From Roseicyclus sp965662675 (lineage in GTDB: Bacteria; Pseudomonadota; Alphaproteobacteria; Rhodobacterales; Rhodobacteraceae): a DNA stretch of 11,393 bases. The position numbers and the translations under genes are program-made. This document shows positions 1 to 6,336 of the stretch, in pieces. The stretch covers positions 1 to 11,393 of the forward strand of contig NZ_CBFIIK010000090.1 of the NCBI RefSeq assembly GCF_965662675.1, read 5' to 3'. How positions within the stretch are numbered: position 1 is the first letter of the stretch; each line of letters begins with the position of its first letter. The notes under the pieces were generated by a model that saw only the letters and a program-made list of their open reading frames with translations, was not told where the DNA came from and searched no databases.

Positions 1-574
1 ATGCGCCGAGGCGACCGAGAACCTGACCGCCCAGACCGGGCATACGGAAGCGCAGGCCCTGCAGGTCGTCAGCCGAGGTGATTTCCTTGTTGAACCAGCC
101 GCCCGGCTGCATCGCGGTGTTGCCGCAAAGGAAGGGCTTGAGGTTGAACAGGCTGGCCAGCTCGTGGTGCAGCGCCATGCCGCCCTGGTGGTAGTACCAA
201 GCCATCATCTCGGTGCCGGTCATGCCGAAGGGCACGGCGGTGAAGAAGGCGAAGCCCGGATGCTGGTTGAGGAAGTAGTATTCAGCCGAGTGATAGAGGT
301 CGGCCTGACCGGACGACACGGCGTCGAACACTTCGAAAGCGCCGACGAGCGAGCCTGCTGGCATCTTGTTGATGGTCAGCGCGCCATCGGTCATCGCGGT
401 GATGGCACGGGCCGCGTAGTTGGCCGCGTCATCGAAAATCGCGAAGCCATCGGGCACCGAGGTGACCATGGTCAGCGTGCGGTTGCCCTGCGCATAGGCC
501 GGTGCGGCCAGCGTGGTGGCGGCGGCGGCGGTGCCGCCAAGTGCGGACGTTCTCAGAAAAGAACGACGATCCAT
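1..574 (-). CDS. TRAP transporter solute-binding protein, DctP/TakP-like, N-terminal part
   Basis: Periplasmic receptor of a tripartite ATP-independent periplasmic (TRAP) transporter, which hands small organic acids to a membrane permease pair driven by an ion gradient. Seen: 191 codons running off the left edge. The start at 574 has a strong GGGGAGGA ribosome site 8 nt upstream. Residues 1-28 form a Tat signal: twin-arginine motif D-R-R-S-F-L-R at 2-8, an Ala-rich hydrophobic stretch, and an AYA cleavage site before Q29. Family-like segments follow: SAEYYFLNQHPGFAFF (96-111), VPFGM (114-118), MQPGGWF (155-161) and LRFRMPGLGG (174-183). The Arg in the last block (R177) corresponds to the arginine that TRAP receptors use to hold a substrate carboxylate. 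The PGLGG and QPGGWF blocks resemble the TakP/SmoM branch, which binds 2-oxo acids. That substrate is inferred, because the C-terminal half and the permease genes lie outside the window. It is divergent from the ilv leader. Confidence 0.9.
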   Translation of the reverse strand, partial: MDRRSFLRTSALGGTAAAATTLAAPAYAQGNRTLTMVTSVPDGFAIFDDAANYAARAITAMTDGALTINKMPAGSLVGAFEVFDAVSSGQADLYHSAEYYFLNQHPGFAFFTAVPFGMTGTEMMAWYYHQGGMALHHELASLFNLKPFLCGNTAMQPGGWFNKEITSADDLQGLRFRMPGLGGQVLGRLGA

Positions 575-961
575 TCGGTATCCTCCCCGTAGTAATGGAG
601 TTGGCCACGACCCCCCTCGGATCGCGGCGACAGTGGCAAAGACCACAAGTCCTCGCACCCTAACGAAGCAAACCACGCGCGCAAACAGCTTTTCGCGCCG
701 AATGGGTGATTTTTGTAAAAATCTCTTACCAAAATCGCCCGTAAGCTGAAAAATCGCCTAAGGCTTGGGCATGTCCCAGCCAAAAAATCGAAAGATAACA
801 CCTACGCTCTCGATCGTTCGCGCCGATCCAGCGACACTTCTCACCTCAAGGTTGCATGACGCGCTGTAACTTGCGCGCGCAGTGATATTTTTTAATTTCG
901 CCAACAAGTTTCGATTCGTTGCGCGGCCGCTCGTTTTGGCGACATTTTCGTAATTTGGCTG
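575..961. other. Divergent intergenic region, no gene seen
   Basis: This stretch lies between the TRAP receptor start and the ilv promoter. Reading frames on both strands are short, lack ribosome sites and have non-coding composition. It is clearly more AT-rich than its surroundings from about 690 to 960, with runs such as TATTTTTTAATTT near 890-900. It holds a perfect 16-bp palindrome (708-723), two direct copies of AAAATCGCC (731-739 and 750-758), a similar inverted copy, GGTGATTTT (705-713), and an imperfect inverted repeat near 762-781. I read it as control DNA for the TRAP gene and possibly for ilvI. I could not place a convincing promoter for the minus-strand gene. Confidence 0.6.
708..723. 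promoter_or_regulatory. 16-bp AT-rich palindrome, possible operator
   Basis: GATTTTT-GT-AAAAATC is a perfect inverted repeat (7-bp arms, 2-bp centre) about 135 bp upstream of the TRAP receptor start. The left arm overlaps GGTGATTTT (705-713), which is close to the reverse complement of the two AAAATCGCC copies at 731-739 and 750-758. Such a cluster suits a dimeric regulator, and TRAP operons are often controlled by GntR-family or similar regulators. No regulator gene is visible here, so the role is inferred. Confidence 0.3.
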
Positions 962-990
962 TTGACGCCGCATCGCGGCGTTTCTAGTGT
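962..990 (+). promoter_or_regulatory. Probable sigma-70 type promoter of the ilv leader and ilvIH
   Basis: A -35 box TTGACG (962-967, 5 of 6 to consensus), a 17-bp spacer, and a weaker -10 box TAGTGT (985-990, 4 of 6) predict a transcript starting near 997. That is about 25 nt before the leader ORF, as expected for an attenuated operon. The spacer region contains a perfect inverted repeat CGCCGC-atc-GCGGCG (966-980) that starts at the last bases of the -35 box, so a bound protein there would block the promoter. Boxes are assigned by eye. Confidence 0.5.
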
Positions 991-1021
991 CACGCAACAA
1001 TTTCATGCCGGGGGGCAGGTC

Positions 1022-1069
1022 ATGGACTGCTTCGTACTAATCGTAGGGAACAAGCGCATGGGTCGGTGA
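1022..1069 (+). CDS. ilv operon leader peptide (15 aa), branched-chain attenuator
   Basis: A short ORF encoding MDCFVLIVGNKRMGR ends with TGA at 1067-1069. A G-rich ribosome site (GGGGGCAGG, 1011-1019) lies just upstream. Residues 5-8 are Val-Leu-Ile-Val, exactly the end products of the pathway whose first enzyme is encoded 120 bp downstream. Three of those codons are GTA, CTA and GTA, which are unusual in this GC-rich genome and should make translation sensitive to the supply of the matching tRNAs. The ORF is followed by an alternative hairpin and a U-tailed terminator. Known parallel: leader peptides of the enterobacterial ilvBN and ilvGMEDA operons. Function is inferred from this arrangement. 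It has no other recognisable homology, and a chance ORF is the alternative. Confidence 0.75.
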   Translation: MDCFVLIVGNKRMGR

Positions 1070-1096
1070 CGATTGCCACATCGGTCGACCATGCGC
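1054..1096 (+). promoter_or_regulatory. Putative antiterminator hairpin of the ilv leader
   Basis: GCGCATG (1054-1060) pairs perfectly with CATGCGC (1090-1096). After a one-base bulge (G1061), GTCG (1062-1065) pairs with CGAC (1086-1089), giving 11 Watson-Crick pairs. Its right arm uses G1095 and C1096, the base of the terminator stem, so the two structures compete. The left arm is the end of the leader ORF. A ribosome stalled at the Val-Leu-Ile-Val codons (1034-1045) would leave most of it free, allowing this hairpin and read-through. A ribosome reaching the stop codon would cover it, allowing termination. The overlap is only two bases, so the switch model needs folding or probing data. Confidence 0.5.
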
Positions 1097-1126
1097 CCTC
1101 GGATAACCCGCCGGGGGCTTTTTTTT
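1095..1126 (+). terminator. Rho-independent terminator in the ilv leader (attenuator)
   Basis: GCCCTCGG (1095-1102) pairs with CCGGGGGC (1111-1118), 8 bp including one U-G wobble, with an 8-nt loop. It is followed directly by eight T residues (1119-1126). This is a strong intrinsic terminator placed between a promoter and the ilvI start, about 65 nt before that start. With no gene ending there other than the 15-codon leader, its natural reading is attenuation of ilvIH. Confidence 0.8.
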
Positions 1127-1191
1127 GCCAATACCTTTTGCCACTGCGGCATGAACAAGACACAACGCGTAGACATAGAAGGACAACGTCG

Positions 1192-2946
<1,755 letters not shown>

Positions 2947-2948
2947 GT

Positions 2949-2984
2949 GCGGCGCGCGGGGCGCGCCCCTGCCCCGCCGCTTTT
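2949..2984 (+). other. GC-rich intercistronic stem-loop between ilvI and ilvH
   Basis: Directly after the ilvI stop, GCGGCG (2949-2954) pairs with CGCCGC (2975-2980), enclosing a second small hairpin GGGG/CCCC (2958-2961 with 2966-2969), and TTTT follows at 2981-2984. It sits in the 81-bp gap before ilvH. It could cause partial termination, protect or process the mRNA, or set the subunit ratio. The T-run is short, so complete termination is unlikely. Confidence 0.4.
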
Positions 2985-3027
2985 CCGGGCGCTTGCGCCT
3001 TTCGCAACCATTCAGGATGTCCATCTC

Positions 3028-3588
3028 ATGTCCCCGCTCAATATCGAAAAAGGCTCCTCCAGCCATTCGGCCTATGACCTGCGCAGCCATATGTCGGACA
3101 TGATCGAAACCCACACGCTGGCCGTGCTGGTCGAAAACGAGCCGGGCGTTCTGGCGCGCGTGATCGGCCTGTTCTCGGGGCGCGGCTACAATATCGAAAG
3201 CCTGACTGTGGCCGAGGTGGACCATAGCGGCCACCGCTCGCGCATCACCATCGTGACATCGGGCACGCCGCAGGTGATCAACCAGATCAAGATGCAGCTC
3301 GAACGCATGGTGCCCGTGCACGAGGTGCAAGATCTCACCGTCGAAGGGCCCTTCGTCAGCCGCGAATTGGCGCTGATCAAGGTCATCGCCAAGGGCGAAC
3401 ACCGGGTCGAGGCGCTGCGCATCGCCGAGATCTTCCGCGCCAATGTGGTCGACTCGACCCTGCAAAGCTTTGTCTTCGAGATCACCGGCACACCCGAAAA
3501 GGTCGATGCCTTTTGCGAATTGATGCGCCCCTTGGGCGATGTGCGGCTGGCACGCACGGGCGTGGCGGCCATCGCGCGCGGGGCCTGA
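3028..3588 (+). CDS. ilvH: Acetolactate synthase small (regulatory) subunit
   Basis: Also called IlvN. It binds and activates the large subunit and gives the complex its feedback inhibition, usually by valine. The protein has 186 residues, slightly longer than the roughly 160 of enterobacterial IlvH because of an N-terminal extension of about 25 residues (MSPLNIEKGSSSHSAYDLR). I recall a similar extension in Rhodobacter homologues. The start at 3028 is supported by AGGA (3014-3017) about 10 nt upstream. Seen: an ACT domain from about residue 29 to 105, with NEPGVLARVIGLFSGRGYNI (37-56), whose N and G positions form the effector site in this family; DLTVEG (102-107); and a C-terminal ALS_ss domain from about 112, with RVEALRIAEIFRANVVD (126-142) and ITGTPEKVDAF (152-162). 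It lies 81 bp after ilvI. It converges with the transglycosylase gene, leaving only 35 bp between stops and no convincing terminator. Confidence 0.96.
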   Translation: MSPLNIEKGSSSHSAYDLRSHMSDMIETHTLAVLVENEPGVLARVIGLFSGRGYNIESLTVAEVDHSGHRSRITIVTSGTPQVINQIKMQLERMVPVHEVQDLTVEGPFVSRELALIKVIAKGEHRVEALRIAEIFRANVVDSTLQSFVFEITGTPEKVDAFCELMRPLGDVRLARTGVAAIARGA

Positions 3589-3623
3589 GCGATCCTTCGC
3601 GCGACCGATCGTGTCAGTGACCC

Positions 3624-4199
3624 TTACCCACGCCCGAGAATGATGCGGACATAATCTTGCGTCTCGGCGAAGGGCGGGATGCCGCCATGCCGACGCACGG
3701 CTTCCGGCCCAGCATTATAGGCGGCCAAGGCCAGATCCCAGCGGCGGAAATCGCGAAACTGCATCGCCAGATAGCGCGCGCCGCCTTCGAGATTGGCGAC
3801 AGGGTCAAGCGGGTCGACACCGAGCAGACGCGCGGTCCCCGGCATGAGCTGCGCGAGGCCGATGGCCCCGACAGGGCTTGTGGCCGCAGGGTTCCAGGCT
3901 GATTCTTGCTGCACCAGCCGCAAGAACAGATCTTCGGGGATGCCGTGACGGCGCGCGGCGGCGCGCGCAACGTCAAGCCAAGGGCCCGCATAGTTGCCGT
4001 CGAATCGCGGGATCGCATCGCCGCTGGTGTCGAAATCGGGGCGCAGACGCGCCGATCCTGCATATTGGGTGGCCGCACGCGCATCGATCACGCCCAACGC
4101 GCGCCCGAAACGTTCCATCGCTTCGGCCCGGAGGGGGGCGGGTGCGGCCATCAGGCAAAAAGCCAAAAGAACCAAAAGGGACAACAAGACAGGACGCAT
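3624..4199 (-). CDS. Small exported lytic transglycosylase (SLT domain)
   Basis: Predicted to cleave the MurNAc-GlcNAc bond of peptidoglycan, leaving 1,6-anhydro-MurNAc, in the periplasm. The protein has 191 residues. The start at 4199 is chosen because it begins directly with a signal peptide: MRP, a hydrophobic core at about 4-19, and cleavage likely near A24-A27. An in-frame start at 4262 would bury this signal. Neither start has a clear ribosome site. Seen: the Slt-type catalytic domain from about 72, with QQESAWNP containing the likely catalytic Glu E99; SPVGAIGLAQLMPGTA (108-123); DPVANLEGGARYL (132-144); and LALAAYNAGPEAV (156-168). The usual GLMQLMP reads GLAQLMP here. No LysM, SPOR or other binding domain is present. 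There is no lipobox, since LAFC does not fit the rule. The exact role (recycling, secretion or division) cannot be told from context. Confidence 0.9.
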   Translation of the reverse strand: MRPVLLSLLVLLAFCLMAAPAPLRAEAMERFGRALGVIDARAATQYAGSARLRPDFDTSGDAIPRFDGNYAGPWLDVARAAARRHGIPEDLFLRLVQQESAWNPAATSPVGAIGLAQLMPGTARLLGVDPLDPVANLEGGARYLAMQFRDFRRWDLALAAYNAGPEAVRRHGGIPPFAETQDYVRIILGRG

Positions 4200-4409
4200 C
4201 GGAACCGCATCAAAGCTGCATGCATCGAGCCTTACGCCAAACCGCGTGAAATTTCCAGCCATGCGTCGTGGGCGCAGTTGCCTTGGCGGCGCAATTAATC
4301 TTTCCTTGACCAAGTTCGGATGATCTAAGCGGGCGGGCGCGCGGTCGGGATGACTCGGCCAAGGCATGCGCGCCGGGCGAGATCGTGAAACGAGCTGGGG
4401 GAGAATGAC

Positions 4410-4910
4410 ATGGCCGGATCAGTCAACAAGGTCATCTTGATCGGAAATCTGGGCCGCGACCCCGAGGTGCGCAGCTTTCCGTCGGGTGGCAAGGTCTGCA
4501 ACCTGAACATCGCGACAAGCGAGACCTGGAAGGATCGCAATACGGGCGAGCGCAAGGAGCGCACGGAATGGCATCGCGTGGCGATCTATTCCGAGCCGCT
4601 GGTCCGCGTGGCCGAGCAATATCTGAAAAAGGGCTCGAAGATTTATCTCGAGGGCCAGCTTGAAACCCGCAAATGGCAAGACCAATCCGGCCAAGAGCGC
4701 TACACCACCGAGATCGCCCTGCGCCCCTATCGCAGTGAGTTGACCATGCTTGACGGGCGTGGCGAGGGTGGTGGCGGCGGCGGCGGTTATGGTGGCGGTC
4801 AGGGCGGCGGCTATGGCGATGATCGCGGCGGCTATCCCGATGATCGTGGCGGCCCAAGCGGTCCGGGCTTTGGCGGTGGCGCCGATGTGGACGACGAAAT
4901 TCCGTTCTGA
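4410..4910 (+). CDS. ssb: Single-stranded DNA-binding protein SSB
   Basis: Coats single-stranded DNA in replication, repair and recombination and recruits partner proteins through its acidic tip. The protein has 166 residues, typical for bacterial SSB. The start at 4410 has GGGGGAGA 5 nt upstream. Seen: an OB-fold over about residues 1-112 (MAGSVNKVILIGNLGRDPE at the start, then TEWHRV and the EGQLETRKWQD block). A disordered Gly-rich linker at about 118-157 contains two GGY-x-DDRGG-like repeats (GGYGDDRGG and GGYPDDRGG). The C-terminal tip DDEIPF is the conserved partner-binding peptide. It is divergent from the transglycosylase with a 210-bp gap; no uvrA sits beside it, unlike in many bacteria. 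I found no LexA-type GAAC or GTTC repeat pair upstream and no strong promoter. It appears to be a single-gene unit. Confidence 0.98.
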   Translation: MAGSVNKVILIGNLGRDPEVRSFPSGGKVCNLNIATSETWKDRNTGERKERTEWHRVAIYSEPLVRVAEQYLKKGSKIYLEGQLETRKWQDQSGQERYTTEIALRPYRSELTMLDGRGEGGGGGGGYGGGQGGGYGDDRGGYPDDRGGPSGPGFGGGADVDDEIPF

Positions 4911-4970
4911 GCGGGGCATGCATCTTGGCTTGCGCGCTATGGCGACGACCATGGGTGTGGCGGGCGGCAG

Positions 4971-5005
4971 GTGCCTCCGGCGGGGATATTTAAGAAACGA
5001 AGAAG
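4971..5005 (+). repeat. GC hairpin plus ATATTT/GAAACGAAGAAG element, possible terminator or dispersed repeat
   Basis: Sixty bp after ssb, GTGCCTCCGGCGGGG (4971-4985) can fold into a short stem with a CGGC loop (CCTC with GGGG, one U-G pair). It is followed by ATATTT and an A/G-rich tail ending near 5005. From memory, CCTCCGGCGGG followed by ATATTT and an AAGAA-rich stretch recurs between genes in Rhodobacterales genomes. Only one copy is in this window, so its status as a repeat cannot be shown here. It may end the ssb transcript. Confidence 0.45.
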
Positions 5006-5042
5006 CTAGGGGGGCCGCGCGGCATCACGCGGTGGGGCGGGC

Positions 5043-6230
5043 ATGGAGCCGATCAATCCGACATATGTGACAACCTTCGCGCCCCCGGTGATGGAGGCGC
5101 GGCGCTGGATCGCGGGTCGGCAGTTCCCGCCCGAGCGCCCCTTGATCAATCTCAGCCAAGCCGCACCCGTCGATCCCCCGCCCGAGGGGCTGGTGCGCGC
5201 AATGGCAGAAGCGATGATCACCGATCCCACGAGCCATCTTTACGGCCCCGTTCTGGGGATGGAGGCATTGCGCGCCGAATTGGCGATGCAATGGTCGGCT
5301 GCATATGGCGGCACCATCGCCACAGGCCAGGTGGCCATCACGGCGGGGTGCAACCAAGCCTTTACCGCCGCCATGTCGACACTGGCGGGCGCAGGCGACG
5401 AGGTGATTTTGCCCCTGCCCTTCTATTTCAACCACAAGATGTGGCTCGATATGGAAGGGGTGCGTGCTGTCCATTTGCCGACGGGCGACGATCTTTTGCC
5501 TGATCCAGCGCGGGCGGCCACGCTCATCACGCCGCGCACGCGCGCCATCGTGCTGATCAGCCCCAACAATCCCGCGGGCGTCGAATACCCTTCGGCCCTG
5601 TTGAGGGCGTTTTTCGACTTGGCCGAGCGCCACAACATCGCGCTGATCCTTGATGAGACCTATCGTGATTTTCATTCCGGCGAAGGCGCGCCGCATGATC
5701 TGTTCACCAATCCCGATTGGGACAGGACGCTCATTCATCTCTATTCGTTTTCCAAAGCCTACCGGCTGACCGGCCATCGGGTGGGTGCGATCATGGCCGC
5801 GCCAGCGCGTTTGGCGGAGGTGGAGAAGTTTCTCGACACTGTCGCGATCTGCCCGCCACAGGTCGGCCAGATCGGCGCATTATGGGGCATGCGCAATCTG
5901 GGCGATTGGTTGTCGGGCGAACGAGCCGAGATCTTGGCGCGGCGCAACAGGCTGACAAGCGAATTCGCGCGGCTGGGCGATTGGCGGCTTTTGGGCTGCG
6001 GCGCCTATTTCGCCTATGTCCAGCATCCTTTCGCGATGCCATCAGATGTGCTGGCCCAGCGCATGGTCGCGGAGGCGGCCTTGCTTGTGTTGCCGGGCAC
6101 CATGTTCGGGCCAAGCCGCGCGGCGGGTGGCACGGGACAGGCCGAGACGACGCTGCGTATCGCCTTTGCCAATGCCGACCAAGCGGGGCTTGTGCGCGTG
6201 GTCGACCGTTTGGCCGGGCTGGATCTTTGA
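5043..6230 (+). CDS. Class I/II PLP-dependent aminotransferase, substrate unknown
   Basis: A fold-type I aminotransferase that moves an amino group between an amino acid and a 2-oxo acid in the cytoplasm. The protein has 395 residues, normal for the aspartate/aromatic aminotransferase superfamily. Seen: the N-terminal HLYGPVLGMEALR block (65-77); TAGCNQAF (99-106); SPNNPAG with the PLP-binding N176; LDETYRDF with D204 and Y207, which contact the PLP ring; SFSKAYRLTGHRVG with the Schiff-base lysine K238; and TLRIAFAN with R372, expected to bind the substrate carboxylate. All key residues are present, so it should be active. The start at 5043 follows a G-rich stretch (GGTGGGGCGGG) that may serve as the ribosome site. 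The donor and acceptor cannot be read from the motifs. Neighbours (an amino-acid gene, trpE, two genes on) hint at amino-acid metabolism. A GC stem-loop without a T-run follows the stop (6241-6254), and the 106-bp gap to the next gene leaves operon membership open. Confidence 0.9.
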   Translation: MEPINPTYVTTFAPPVMEARRWIAGRQFPPERPLINLSQAAPVDPPPEGLVRAMAEAMITDPTSHLYGPVLGMEALRAELAMQWSAAYGGTIATGQVAITAGCNQAFTAAMSTLAGAGDEVILPLPFYFNHKMWLDMEGVRAVHLPTGDDLLPDPARAATLITPRTRAIVLISPNNPAGVEYPSALLRAFFDLAERHNIALILDETYRDFHSGEGAPHDLFTNPDWDRTLIHLYSFSKAYRLTGHRVGAIMAAPARLAEVEKFLDTVAICPPQVGQIGALWGMRNLGDWLSGERAEILARRNRLTSEFARLGDWRLLGCGAYFAYVQHPFAMPSDVLAQRMVAEAALLVLPGTMFGPSRAAGGTGQAETTLRIAFANADQAGLVRVVDRLAGLDL

Positions 6231-6336
6231 AGGCGTCCCTGCGGCACTTGCCGCGCGGCGCCCAAGCGCGTAATCAACCCTGCGACCCGGTGCGGCCGAC
6301 CACGGCGCATATAGCAAGCGGAAGGACCAGTAAGGC

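Noticed and set aside
762..781. GGCTTGGG...CCCAGCC hairpin as a terminator
   Set aside because: It is imperfect, followed by A residues not T on the plus strand, and no gene ends nearby on either strand.
1066..1191. Upstream in-frame start of ilvI, adding 42 residues
   Set aside because: It overlaps the leader stop and runs through the attenuator terminator; the start at 1192 has a proper ribosome site and matches the usual AHAS N-terminus.
4352..4356. GACTC, a possible CcrM (GANTC) site before ssb
   Set aside because: GANTC sites occur elsewhere in the window at about chance frequency; one site is not evidence of cell-cycle control.
4200..4409. LexA-type operator or sigma-70 promoter upstream of ssb
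   Set aside because: No GAAC-N7-GAAC or GTTC-N7-GTTC pair found; TTGACC near 4312 lacks a -10 box at acceptable spacing.
6241..6254. GCGGC-ACTT-GCCGC hairpin as terminator of the aminotransferase gene
   Set aside because: It has only five base pairs and no T-run; it may be chance in GC-rich DNA.
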